Origin: Urechidicola vernalis
GTDB lineage: Bacteria > Bacteroidota > Bacteroidia > Flavobacteriales > Flavobacteriaceae
NCBI RefSeq assembly: GCF_031846385.1
Contig: NZ_JAVRHV010000003.1
Span: 274,842-338,841 of the forward strand
Direction of reading: 5' to 3'
DNA: 64,000 nucleotides
Part shown: positions 36,082 to 44,515 of the stretch, piece by piece
How the letters are laid out: each line of letters starts with the position of its first letter
How positions within the stretch are numbered: the first letter of the stretch is position 1
Position numbers and translations under genes: made by a program
Notes under the pieces: generated by a model
What the model saw: only the letters and a program-made list of their open reading frames with translations
What the model was told of the DNA's origin: nothing
The model's database searches: none

Positions 36082-37731
36082 ATGAATAAATTAACATACG
36101 CATTGGTCCTTTTGGTAGTGGTTTCTTGCAAACCTAAAGACGCGTCTAGAAAACCTATTAAGCAAGTAACAATAGAAAAAAACACTTCAGAAATGCAGCA
36201 AAACTTAGATAAATATGTTTCGGTTAAACTGATGAGTGATTTGTCAAAGTTGACCGAAAAAGAACGTAAAATGATTCCATTATTAATTGAGGCCGCAGCA
36301 ATAATGAATGATTTGTTTTGGTACGAAGCTTATGGAGATAAACTTGAATTATTTACAAAGTTAAGAGATGATGAAACAAAGAAATTTATAAGTATAAATT
36401 ACGGTCCATGGGATAGGTTAAATGGTAACAAGTCATTTGTTGAAAGTTATGGTGATAAACCTTTAGGGGCAAATTATTATCCAAGTGACATGACAAAAGA
36501 TGAGTTTGAAAAGTCCAATTTAGAAAATAAGGAAAGCCTCTACACGTTTGTCCGTAGAAATGAGAATGGAGATTTGTATACGGTTCCTTTTTATGAACAG
36601 TTTAAGGATGAAGTAAAACAGGTTTCAGAGTTATTATTAGAGGCTTCTGCGCTTGCTGATGATACCGGTTTAAAAAAATATCTCGAGTTAAGGGCTGCAG
36701 CGGTACTAAATGATGAATATCAACAAAGTGATTTAGCTTGGATGGATATGAAAACAAATACTTTGGATATTGTAATAGGACCAATTGAGACGTATGAAGA
36801 TCAATTGTATGGAAATAAAGCGGCCCATGAAGGTTATGTGTTAATAAAAGATCAAGAATGGAGTAAGAAATTAGCAAAGTTTAGTAAATATTTGCCAGAG
36901 TTACAGAGAGGATTACCTGTTGATCAAAATTATAAGAATGAAGTTCCAGGAACAGATTCTGATTTGAATGCATATGATGTAGTTTATTATGCAGGTGATT
37001 GTAATGCTGGAAGTAAAACCATCGCTATTAATTTACCAAATGATGAAGAGGTTCAGTTAAAAAAAGGAACTAGAAGATTGCAGTTGAAAAATGCCATGCA
37101 GGCTAAATTTGACAAGATTTTAGTACCTATTTCTGAAGTTTTAATAGATGAAAGTCAACGCAAGCATATAACGTTCGATGCGTTTTTTGCAAATACTATG
37201 TTTCATGAAGTAGCACATGGTTTGGGGATAAAAAATACCATAAATGGCAAAGGAACTGTTAGAACATCTTTAAAAGAACACGCCAGCGCATTGGAAGAAG
37301 GAAAAGCAGATATTTTAGGCTTGTACATGATTCAGCAATTGAATACAAAAGGAGAATTAACAAACGACATCAAAGATAATATGGTTACGTTTTTAGCCGG
37401 TATTTTTAGATCAGTACGTTTTGGTGCTTCTTCTGCACATGGAAAAGCCAACATGATTCGATTTAATTTCTTTAAAGAAAAAGGAGCGTTTTCTAAAAAC
37501 GATGATGGAACTTTTAAAGTAAATTTCGATAAAATGGAACTTGCAATGACAGAATTATCTACAATGATTCTAACTTTGCAAGGTAATGGAGATTATAATG
37601 GAGTTGCTAAGTTAGTTGCTGAAAAGGGTAGGATTTCTAAAGAATTAGAAGCGGACTTAGATCGATTAAAAGAAGCGAATATTCCTGTAGATGTAATCTT
37701 TGAACAAGGAACGGAAGTACTTGGTTTGTAA
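36082..37731 (+). CDS. M49-like (dipeptidyl peptidase III family) zinc metallopeptidase lipoprotein
   Basis: 549 residues with a lipoprotein-type start (LLVVVSCK, Cys16). The metal site reads FHEVAHGLG (His375, Glu376, His379) and EEGKAD (Glu405-Asp410), i.e. a compact HExxH in place of the longer HExxxGH of classical DPP III. Such proteins in Bacteroidota have at times been labelled dihydrofolate reductase or Nudix hydrolase, for which I see no support. It would cleave peptides at the periplasmic side of an envelope membrane. Confidence 0.8.
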   Translation: MNKLTYALVLLVVVSCKPKDASRKPIKQVTIEKNTSEMQQNLDKYVSVKLMSDLSKLTEKERKMIPLLIEAAAIMNDLFWYEAYGDKLELFTKLRDDETKKFISINYGPWDRLNGNKSFVESYGDKPLGANYYPSDMTKDEFEKSNLENKESLYTFVRRNENGDLYTVPFYEQFKDEVKQVSELLLEASALADDTGLKKYLELRAAAVLNDEYQQSDLAWMDMKTNTLDIVIGPIETYEDQLYGNKAAHEGYVLIKDQEWSKKLAKFSKYLPELQRGLPVDQNYKNEVPGTDSDLNAYDVVYYAGDCNAGSKTIAINLPNDEEVQLKKGTRRLQLKNAMQAKFDKILVPISEVLIDESQRKHITFDAFFANTMFHEVAHGLGIKNTINGKGTVRTSLKEHASALEEGKADILGLYMIQQLNTKGELTNDIKDNMVTFLAGIFRSVRFGASSAHGKANMIRFNFFKEKGAFSKNDDGTFKVNFDKMELAMTELSTMILTLQGNGDYNGVAKLVAEKGRISKELEADLDRLKEANIPVDVIFEQGTEVLGL

Positions 37732-37747
37732 GTTGTATAAATAGTAT

Positions 37748-37774
37748 AAAAAAGCCCAGCAATGCTGGGCTTTT
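37748..37774. terminator. bidirectional terminator between peptidase and pyrF
   Basis: AAAAGCCCAGC / GCTGGGCTTTT with a three-base loop between convergent genes. Confidence 0.9.
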
Positions 37775-37775
37775 C

Positions 37776-38594
37776 TTATTTAGATTCAAGAATTTCTTTC
37801 ATTTCTTGTTGTAGTTCTAGGGCTTTTTCTTTGGCCGTCGTTGCAAAATTTTCATCATTGCCTGCATATATAATTCCTCTTGATGAGTTGATTAGTAACC
37901 CAACATCATCATTCAATCCATATTTACATACGTCATGTAAGTTTCCACCTTGGGCACCAACACCCGGAACTAATAAAAAATGATTCGGTACAATATCTCT
38001 AATTCCTTTAAAGTACTCTGCTTTAGTTGCTCCAACCACAAACATTAACTGCTCGTTGTTTTTCCAAGTTAAAGAAGTTTTTAATACTTCTTTATACAAT
38101 GTGTCTTTTTCGGTTTCTAATCCTTGAAAATCCAAGCCACCTTTGTTCGATGTTAAGGCTAGCATAATCGTAAACTTATTATTAAATGCTAAAAAAGGCT
38201 CAACAGAATCACTTCCCATATATGGGGCAACGGTAACAGAATCAAAGTCTAAATCTTCAAAAAATGCCTTTGCATACATAGTAGAGGTATTTCCAATATC
38301 TCCACGTTTTGCATCAGCAATGGTGAAAATTTCAGGGTAATTCTCGTTTAAGTAGTCAATCGTTTTTTCTAATGATTTCCATCCTTTCAAACCGTAGGCT
38401 TCGTAAAAAGCTGTGTTGGGTTTATAAGCCACTGCTAATTGATGTGTGGCATCAATAATTTGCTTGTTAAATTCGAAAATTGGATCTTCTAATTCTAGTA
38501 AATGAGTTGGAATTTTGGTTAAATCAACATCCAATCCTATACATAAAAAAGATTGCTTTTGCTTAATTTGCTCAACGAGCTCTAGTCTTGTCAT
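37776..38594 (-). CDS. pyrF: orotidine 5'-phosphate decarboxylase
   Basis: 272 residues, the longer bacterial type 2 form. It has CIGLDVDLTKIP near the start, the catalytic IADAKRGDIGNTS motif and late VPGVGAQGG and LINSSRGIIYAG for phosphate binding. It makes UMP from OMP, last step of pyrimidine synthesis. Single gene, convergent with the peptidase and divergent from tpiA. Confidence 0.96.
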   Translation of the reverse strand: MTRLELVEQIKQKQSFLCIGLDVDLTKIPTHLLELEDPIFEFNKQIIDATHQLAVAYKPNTAFYEAYGLKGWKSLEKTIDYLNENYPEIFTIADAKRGDIGNTSTMYAKAFFEDLDFDSVTVAPYMGSDSVEPFLAFNNKFTIMLALTSNKGGLDFQGLETEKDTLYKEVLKTSLTWKNNEQLMFVVGATKAEYFKGIRDIVPNHFLLVPGVGAQGGNLHDVCKYGLNDDVGLLINSSRGIIYAGNDENFATTAKEKALELQQEMKEILESK

Positions 38595-38617
38595 TTCGAG
38601 ATAAAAAAAAGGTTGTG

Positions 38618-38625
38618 CAAAGTTA
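38618..38625 (-). promoter_or_regulatory. -7 element of pyrF
   Basis: TAACTTTG on the minus strand, 24 bases upstream of the start codon. Confidence 0.5.
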
Positions 38626-38742
38626 CTAATTAAATATGGTTGATTTGTTATTAACTTCAGAATGAAAGGGCTGGTTTTTTTCTGATTTACTAATAATGAT
38701 TAGAACTAGTGTGAAATAGGGGTGTAGGAATTTTTTTATCAA

Positions 38743-38750
38743 TATCTTTG
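38743..38750 (+). promoter_or_regulatory. -7 element of tpiA
   Basis: TATCTTTG followed by CA, 56 bases before the tpiA start; the -33 motif is not clear. Confidence 0.5.
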
Positions 38751-38805
38751 CATTTCATTTAAAAATGAACAAAACAACCAACACAATTAATTAAAGAAGA
38801 TTAAG

Positions 38806-39564
38806 ATGAGATCAAAAATAGTAGCAGGAAACTGGAAAATGAATAAAACTTTAAATGAGTCTAAGGAATTAGCAAATGAGTTAAAAACAGTAGTTAGTGG
38901 ATTGACTTTGGAAAATACAAGAGTTATTGTAGCGCCTACATTTGTTAATTTAACTGGAGTTAGCGAAACTGTTGAAGGTTCTGTTATTGAAGTTGCAGCT
39001 CAAAATATGCATCAAGCAGAATCTGGAGCTTACACTGGAGAGATTTCTGGAGAAATGTTAAAAGGGATTGGGTTGAACTCTGTAATTCTTGGTCATTCTG
39101 AGCGTAGAGCTTATTTTGGTGAAGATGATGCGTTACTTGCGAGTAAAGTTGATGCTGCTTTAAAGAATAATTTGGAAGTTATTTTTTGTTTTGGAGAGGA
39201 GTTAGAAGACAGAAAATCTGGCAATCATTTTAATGTAGTAGGAAGTCAAGTTAAAAATGGCTTGTTTCATTTAGAAGCTTCGGCTTGGAAAAATATTGTA
39301 TTGGCTTATGAGCCAGTTTGGGCTATTGGAACTGGTGAAACTGCTAGTGCAGAGCAAGCACAAGAAATGCACGCATTTATTAGAAGTATTGTAGAGAAAC
39401 AATACGATAGTGGTATTGCTGATAGTGTTTCTATTTTATACGGAGGAAGTGTAAAGCCTGCAAATGCAGAAGAGATTTTCTCAAAGCCAGATGTGGATGG
39501 AGGATTAATAGGCGGTGCGGCTTTAAAGTCTGAAGATTTTGGAGCAATCATCAAGGCAATTTAA
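38806..39564 (+). CDS. tpiA: triosephosphate isomerase
   Basis: 252 residues, full length. AGNWKMNKT, ILGHSERRAYFGE (catalytic His), AYEPVWAIGTGETA (catalytic Glu) and LYGGSVKPANAEE are all intact. It interconverts DHAP and glyceraldehyde 3-phosphate in glycolysis and gluconeogenesis. A hairpin follows before prmA. Confidence 0.98.
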   Translation: MRSKIVAGNWKMNKTLNESKELANELKTVVSGLTLENTRVIVAPTFVNLTGVSETVEGSVIEVAAQNMHQAESGAYTGEISGEMLKGIGLNSVILGHSERRAYFGEDDALLASKVDAALKNNLEVIFCFGEELEDRKSGNHFNVVGSQVKNGLFHLEASAWKNIVLAYEPVWAIGTGETASAEQAQEMHAFIRSIVEKQYDSGIADSVSILYGGSVKPANAEEIFSKPDVDGGLIGGAALKSEDFGAIIKAI

Positions 39565-39575
39565 AACAATAAAAA

Positions 39576-39607
39576 TCCACTCAATTGCAGTTTTTACAAT
39601 TGAGTGG
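39576..39607 (+). terminator. hairpin after tpiA
   Basis: CCACTCAATTG / CAATTGAGTGG around a nine-base loop. There is only a weak T-rich tail, so it may be a terminator or an mRNA stabilising stem that lets some reading continue into prmA. Confidence 0.5.
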
Positions 39608-39626
39608 TGTTTATAAAAAAATAAGA

Positions 39627-40460
39627 ATGGTTTATATTTCGTACAACTTTAAAGTAGAGCCTAAGGAGCCTGCATCGGAGATATTAATTGCCGAATTGGG
39701 TTATGCTGGTTTTGAAAGTTTTGTGGATACCGAAGTTGGATTTCAGGCTTTTATTCAAAAGGAAGAATGGAATGAACATATTTTAGATGCCATTTTTGTT
39801 TTAAATAATGACGAATTCAAGATTTCTTATGAAATAGAAGAAATTGCTCAAGCGAACTGGAATAGTGAGTGGGAGAAAAATTTTGAGGCGATTCAGGTAG
39901 ATGGAATTGTAAGTATAAGAGCTCCTTTTCATGAAGATCCAAAACTGCAATACGATATTGTAATAGAGCCAAAAATGAGTTTTGGTACAGGACATCATGA
40001 AACGACCCATATGATGGTTCAGCATTTAAATGCTATGGATCTTACTGGGAAGAAAACGCTAGACATGGGTTGTGGAACAGGTATATTAGCCATTTTTGCA
40101 GAGATGAAAGGTGCCCAGCCAATAGACGCAATTGATATAGATAATTGGTGTTATTTAAATTCGATAGAAAACGTAGATCGGAATAATGCCAAACATATTA
40201 CTATTTGGGAAGGTGATGCCGAAGTATTGCGAAAGCGAAAAGAAGTGTATGATGTTATCATTGCAAACATCAACAGAAATATTCTTATGAGCGACATGGA
40301 TACATATGTGGGGTGTTTAGAACAAAGTGGAACGTTATTGTTGAGTGGCTTTTATAAAGGGGATATTCCTGTAATTGAATCAGAAATTTCTAAATTTGAT
40401 TTAAAAGTGGAAAAAGTAATTGAAAGAAATAATTGGGTAGCCTTAAAATGTAGACGATAA
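39627..40460 (+). CDS. prmA: ribosomal protein L11 methyltransferase
   Basis: 277 residues from the ATG at 39627; the upstream TTG at 39585 lies inside the hairpin and is rejected. The protein has the PrmA motif FGTGHHETTHMM, the SAM-binding MGCGTGILAIFAEMKGA and the IIANINRNIL motif. It trimethylates ribosomal protein L11. clpS starts one base after its stop, a pairing often seen in flavobacteria. Confidence 0.94.
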   Translation: MVYISYNFKVEPKEPASEILIAELGYAGFESFVDTEVGFQAFIQKEEWNEHILDAIFVLNNDEFKISYEIEEIAQANWNSEWEKNFEAIQVDGIVSIRAPFHEDPKLQYDIVIEPKMSFGTGHHETTHMMVQHLNAMDLTGKKTLDMGCGTGILAIFAEMKGAQPIDAIDIDNWCYLNSIENVDRNNAKHITIWEGDAEVLRKRKEVYDVIIANINRNILMSDMDTYVGCLEQSGTLLLSGFYKGDIPVIESEISKFDLKVEKVIERNNWVALKCRR

Positions 40461-40461
40461 T

Positions 40462-40737
40462 ATGAGTTCGAAAGAAAAGATCCAAGAAGAAGTTGATGTT
40501 TTAGAGCAAGAAACACGTAAGTATGAAATTGTACTTCATAATGACGATGTAAACACCTTTGACTTTGTAATTGAATCCTTAATTTCAGTTTGCGAACATA
40601 CTGCTGAACAAGCAGAACAGTGCACAATATTAGTTCACTACAAAGGTAAATGCACTGTTAAAACAGGTGAGTATGATTTCCTTAAGCCTAGATGTACTAA
40701 ATTACTTTCCTTAGGCTTATCTGCTGAAATCGTGTAG
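40462..40737 (+). CDS. clpS: ATP-dependent Clp protease adaptor ClpS
   Basis: 91 residues. The ClpS core is visible: LHNDDVNTFDFVIESLISVC, with the DD of the N-degron pocket, then AEQAEQCTILVHYKGKCTVKTG. It delivers N-end rule substrates to ClpA-type unfoldases. Apparently co-transcribed with prmA. Confidence 0.94.
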   Translation: MSSKEKIQEEVDVLEQETRKYEIVLHNDDVNTFDFVIESLISVCEHTAEQAEQCTILVHYKGKCTVKTGEYDFLKPRCTKLLSLGLSAEIV

Positions 40738-40750
40738 ATTCCAACTTTTA

Positions 40751-40780
40751 TTTAACATATTTTAACACTTTTTAACAAAG
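40751..40780 (+). repeat. three TTTAACA repeats at exact 10-bp spacing
   Basis: TTTAACA occurs at 40751, 40761 and 40771, one helical turn apart, just upstream of the -7 element at 40789. This is the geometry of tandem sites for an OmpR/PhoB-type regulator; the regulator is not known. Confidence 0.55.
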
Positions 40781-40788
40781 TGAAATCC

Positions 40789-40796
40789 TACATTTG
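40789..40796 (+). promoter_or_regulatory. -7 element of the M28 peptidase pair
   Basis: TACATTTG followed by GC, 55 bases before the first M28 gene. A 7-bp inverted repeat, ATGTGTT / AACACAT (40802-40817), lies in the presumed 5' leader. Confidence 0.5.
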
Positions 40797-40843
40797 CTCG
40801 AATGTGTTAAAACACATACTCTTAATTCAAATAAGACTACTAC

Positions 40844-42388
40844 ATGAAGAAAATTAGCACGCTGTCTGCCATGCTTTTAGCGGGGTTGACATTTGCTCAA
40901 ACTGCAGAAAAAACAACTGAAATTGATACTGCGGTAAAGTACGCGAACACAATTACCATTGAAGATTTAAAAGAAGACTTAACCATTTTAGCTTCTGATG
41001 CTTTAGAAGGAAGAGAAACTGGAAAACGTGGTCAAAAAATGGCAGCCGCCTACATTAAAACTCATTTTGAGGAATTAGGTTTAGAAGGTCCAGCAGAAGC
41101 GGGAAATGGGTATTATCAAAATGTCCCATTAAAAACTTCGAAGCCTGGTGATATCTACATCAAATTTGGAGATACTCAAATTAAAAATCTTGAAGACTTT
41201 TTATATTATGGTCCTGCATATAATATTGAAGAATTAACGACTAATGTTGTTTTCGGAGGTGCTGGTTCTACAGAGGAGTTAAAAGGATTAGATATTAAAG
41301 GTAAAACGGTTTTAATTAATACTACCGATAGAAATACAAGACAATCAGCATTAGAGTATGTTCAGAAGAACGGAGGGAAAATGCTATTTGTAATCTATGC
41401 GAATAACGAAGAGGAGCATAGCGATTACTATAATAAATACAAAAATTATTTTGACAGAGAATCCATTGGTTTAGATAAAGGAGATGGTGCTGAAATTGCA
41501 GGAATTGTATTTATTAGTCCAGCACATGGGGCGGCTATGTTCGAAACTACTTTTGATAAACTTCAAAAGGCGATTGCTTCAAACAAAGGAGGGAAGAAAA
41601 ATGCCTACAAGAAATTAAAGGAAAGTTCGATTTCTTATAAAATCGATTATGCTTCTAAAAAGATTATATCTGAAAATGTATTAGGTTATTTAGAAGGGAC
41701 AGATTTAAAAGATGAATTGTTGGTGTTGACATCTCACTATGATCATGAAGGAATTAAAAATGGCGAAATTTATAATGGAGCCGATGATGACGGTTCAGGT
41801 ACGGTTGCTGTAATGGATATTGCAGAAGCCTTTGCAAAAGCAAAAGCAGATGGAAATGGCCCAAGAAGAAGTATCTTGTTTATGACTGTAACTGCCGAAG
41901 AGAAAGGATTGCTAGGATCTGAGTATTATGCAGACAATCCAATTTTTCCATTAGAAAATACAGTTGCCGATTTAAATATAGATATGATTGGTAGGGTAGA
42001 TGATAGAGATGAAATTGTTGGAAAGGAATATGTAAGTTTGGTAGGGTCAGATAAATTATCTTCAGAACTACATGAAATCAGCGAAAGAGCGAATAAAAAG
42101 TACACTGATTTATATTTAGACTATACGTATAATGATGAAGGACATCCAGAACGTATTTATTATCGTTCAGATCATTGGAATTTTGCTAAAAATGGAATTC
42201 CGGTAATTTTTTATACAACTGGATCTCATCCAGATTATCATAAACCAACGGATACAGTTGATAAAATTGAATTCGAATTGATGACCAAAAGAACAAAATT
42301 AGTTTTTTACACCGCTTGGGAAATAGCCAATAGAGATGGAAGATTGATTGTTGATAAAGGAGAGAAGGAAGATAAAGTAAGCAAATAA
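40844..42388 (+). CDS. secreted M28 family aminopeptidase, copy 1
   Basis: 514 residues: signal peptide (to LTFAQ), a PA-type insert (about 115-245) and an M28 catalytic domain with HYDHEG, NGADDDGSGT, TAEEKGLLGSEYY, LNIDMIGR and a late YRSDHWNFAKNGIP, which together supply the two-zinc site. Probably an exported aminopeptidase for protein nutrition. The next gene, 27 bases away, is a close paralogue. Confidence 0.92.
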   Translation: MKKISTLSAMLLAGLTFAQTAEKTTEIDTAVKYANTITIEDLKEDLTILASDALEGRETGKRGQKMAAAYIKTHFEELGLEGPAEAGNGYYQNVPLKTSKPGDIYIKFGDTQIKNLEDFLYYGPAYNIEELTTNVVFGGAGSTEELKGLDIKGKTVLINTTDRNTRQSALEYVQKNGGKMLFVIYANNEEEHSDYYNKYKNYFDRESIGLDKGDGAEIAGIVFISPAHGAAMFETTFDKLQKAIASNKGGKKNAYKKLKESSISYKIDYASKKIISENVLGYLEGTDLKDELLVLTSHYDHEGIKNGEIYNGADDDGSGTVAVMDIAEAFAKAKADGNGPRRSILFMTVTAEEKGLLGSEYYADNPIFPLENTVADLNIDMIGRVDDRDEIVGKEYVSLVGSDKLSSELHEISERANKKYTDLYLDYTYNDEGHPERIYYRSDHWNFAKNGIPVIFYTTGSHPDYHKPTDTVDKIEFELMTKRTKLVFYTAWEIANRDGRLIVDKGEKEDKVSK

Positions 42389-42415
42389 TTAATAACAAAT
42401 AATAAATAACACACC

Positions 42416-43930
42416 ATGAAGAAAAGTATTGCATTATCGGCATTCTTACTAGCTGGTTTAGGTTTTGTTCAAGCTCAAGAACAAGATCCAGTTCAAGTAA
42501 AATATGCTGAAACAATTACAGTAGATGATTTAAAAGGACATTTAACAATTTTGGCATCTGATGCCTTAGAAGGTAGAGAAACAGGAGAAAGAGGTCAGAA
42601 AATGGCTGCCGCTTATATTAGAGCACATTTCCAAGAGATTGGTTTACAAGCACCAGTTAAAACAGCAGGTGGTATGAGTCATTATCAAGAGGTACCTTTA
42701 AAAACATCAACAGCAGGAAATATTTATTTAATTTCCGATGGTAATAAATTACAGAATGGAATGGATATTTATTATTCTGGATCTTCTTATAATTCTGATG
42801 AAACAAAAACTGAGGTTGTTTTTGGAGGAAATGGGTCAAAGGAAGCCTTAGCATCTATTGATGTTAAAGGTAAATCAGTTTTAATTTTAAATTCTGACAG
42901 AAGAGAAACTAGAGCGGCACAAACTTATGTTCAAGATAATGGAGGAACAATGCTTTTTGCAGTAAATGCTGAAAGTCAAGAAAAATTTGAAGAAGGAATT
43001 GCAAGGTATGCAAGATTTTTGAACAGAGGAAGAATCGGTTTGGATACAGGAGATGCTGCTAAAAGTGCAGGAACTTTTTATGTAAGCCCTAACGTAGCTG
43101 CTGCAACTTTTGGAAAATCTTTTGAAAAATTACAAAAGGCTAAATCAATTTCAAAAATTAAATCTGGAGAGTTAACATATAAGTTGGATTTTAAATCTAA
43201 AAAAGTAGATTCAGAAAATGTTTTAGGATTTTTAGAAGGATCTGATTTAAAAGATGAGGTGTTGGTAATTACTGCACACTACGATCACGAAGGTGTTAAA
43301 GATGGAAAAATCTACAATGGAGCTGATGATGATGGTTCAGGTACTACTGCTGTATTAGATATTGCTGAGGCATTTGCATTGGCAAAAGAAGCGGGTAATG
43401 GTCCAAGAAGAAGTATCTTGTTTATGACTGTAACGGCTGAAGAAAAGGGATTGTTAGGGTCTAAATACTACTCAGAAAATCCAATTTTTGCTTTAGAAAA
43501 TACAGTGGCCAATATAAATATTGATATGATTGGTAGAAGAGGGTACGAGCACCTAGACGACGATAACTATATTTATGTTATTGGAGCAGACAGATTAAGT
43601 TCAGAATTACACGAGGTTAATGAAAAAGCAAATTCTACCTATGTAAAAATGGATTTAGATTATACGTATAATGATCCAAACGATAAGAATAGATTTTATT
43701 ATAGATCTGATCACTATAACTTTGCAAAGCACAATATTCCAATTGTATTTTATTTTAATGGTGTACACGACGATTATCACAAGCATACTGATACAGTTGA
43801 AAAAATTGAGTTTGAATTAATGGCAAAGAGAGCAAAATTGGCATTTCACACAGCATGGGAAATAGCAAATAGAGATGGTCGTTTAATTGTAGACAAAGGG
43901 CCTAAAGCTGACGAAGCGTCAAGTAAATAA
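42416..43930 (+). CDS. secreted M28 family aminopeptidase, copy 2
   Basis: 504 residues with the same architecture as the gene before it: signal peptide (to FVQAQ), PA-type insert, then HYDHEG, NGADDDGSGT, TAEEKGLLGSKYY, INIDMIGR and YRSDHYNFAKHNIP. The two proteins are alike over nearly the whole length and the DNA around the TAEEKG motif is almost identical, indicating duplication. Both metal sites look intact, so both should be active. A terminator follows. Confidence 0.92.
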   Translation: MKKSIALSAFLLAGLGFVQAQEQDPVQVKYAETITVDDLKGHLTILASDALEGRETGERGQKMAAAYIRAHFQEIGLQAPVKTAGGMSHYQEVPLKTSTAGNIYLISDGNKLQNGMDIYYSGSSYNSDETKTEVVFGGNGSKEALASIDVKGKSVLILNSDRRETRAAQTYVQDNGGTMLFAVNAESQEKFEEGIARYARFLNRGRIGLDTGDAAKSAGTFYVSPNVAAATFGKSFEKLQKAKSISKIKSGELTYKLDFKSKKVDSENVLGFLEGSDLKDEVLVITAHYDHEGVKDGKIYNGADDDGSGTTAVLDIAEAFALAKEAGNGPRRSILFMTVTAEEKGLLGSKYYSENPIFALENTVANINIDMIGRRGYEHLDDDNYIYVIGADRLSSELHEVNEKANSTYVKMDLDYTYNDPNDKNRFYYRSDHYNFAKHNIPIVFYFNGVHDDYHKHTDTVEKIEFELMAKRAKLAFHTAWEIANRDGRLIVDKGPKADEASSK

Positions 43931-43951
43931 TTCCTATTTGAAAATATTTTT

Positions 43952-43984
43952 AAAATCCTATTCTTAGTTGAATAGGATTTTTTT
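43952..43984 (+). terminator. terminator of the M28 pair
   Basis: AAATCCTATTC / GAATAGGATTT with a six-base loop and a T run. Confidence 0.88.
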
Positions 43985-44067
43985 ATTGAAATTTACTCGA
44001 GTTCTGTTAGTTTACTCTTTTTTAATAGACCAATAATTATATAGCATTCAAATGTTAAAATAGTATT

Positions 44068-44110
44068 AAACGCACCTTGCTAAACAATTTCGGAACGGTG
44101 TTTGCGTTTT
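44068..44110 (+). other. stem-loop in a gene-poor stretch
   Basis: AAACGCA (44068-44074) pairs with TGCGTTT (44103-44109), with further inner CC/GG pairing. It lies between the M28 terminator and a 42-codon frame and may be part of its leader or a small RNA. No T run follows, so it is not a clear terminator. Confidence 0.3.
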
Positions 44111-44180
44111 CAATAATAACCAAGACGAATAAAATATGTGAATTGAAATTACATTTTATTAACCCTTTAATGCCCTAGAG

Positions 44181-44309
44181 ATGATGAAGACTATAAATAG
44201 ATTAGTTGATAGAAGTATGTTTGTTTTTGTTTGGTTAACAATAGCAACAATTTCAACGGTTTTGGCTGCTGTATTTGTTGTAGGATTGAAGACTTTACTG
44301 AAAATTTAA
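44181..44309 (+). CDS. hypothetical 42-residue single-pass membrane protein
   Basis: ATG at 44181 opens a frame of 42 residues with a basic N-terminal dozen (KTINRLVDRS) followed by a clean hydrophobic helix (about 13-36) and a basic end (KTLLKI). A strong terminator stands 50 bases after the stop, which supports a transcription unit of its own. I do not recognise the family. It could be a small membrane subunit or regulator; expression is not proven. Confidence 0.42.
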   Translation: MMKTINRLVDRSMFVFVWLTIATISTVLAAVFVVGLKTLLKI

Positions 44310-44356
44310 TTGTTTCCGATAGTTTTTAGTAAAACTCCATATTATACTTATTTACT

Positions 44357-44392
44357 AAAAGAAAAGAGACTGCTTTTGCAGTCTCTTTTTAT
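44357..44392. terminator. bidirectional terminator between the small membrane gene and tRNA-Arg
   Basis: AAGAGACTGC / GCAGTCTCTT with a TTTT loop and T runs on both strands. Confidence 0.88.
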
Positions 44393-44398
44393 TATTTG

Positions 44399-44472
44399 TG
44401 ACCTCGATAGGATTCAAACCTATAACCTTCTGAGCCGTAATCAGATGCGCTATTCAGTTGCGCCACGAGGCC
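44399..44472 (-). tRNA. tRNA-Arg (anticodon ACG)
   Basis: Minus-strand cloverleaf: acceptor GGCCTCG with CGAGGTC, D-arm GCGC/GCGC, anticodon stem TCTGA/TCAGA around the loop TTACGGC (anticodon ACG, read as inosine after TadA editing), and T-arm with GGTTTGAATCC. 3' CCA not encoded. Confidence 0.95.
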
Positions 44473-44485
44473 GATTTTGAGTTTG

Positions 44486-44515
44486 CAAAGATACACTTTA
44501 TTATATATTTACAAA
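44486..44515 (-). promoter_or_regulatory. promoter of tRNA-Arg
   Basis: TTTG (44512-44515) and TATCTTTG (44486-44493) on the minus strand, spaced 18 bases; 13 bases before the tRNA. The -33 box overlaps the last codons of the small gene at 44509. Confidence 0.75.

Noticed and set aside
39585..39626. Upstream TTG start for prmA
   Set aside because: It lies inside a strong hairpin after tpiA, and the ATG at 39627 gives the family's usual start.
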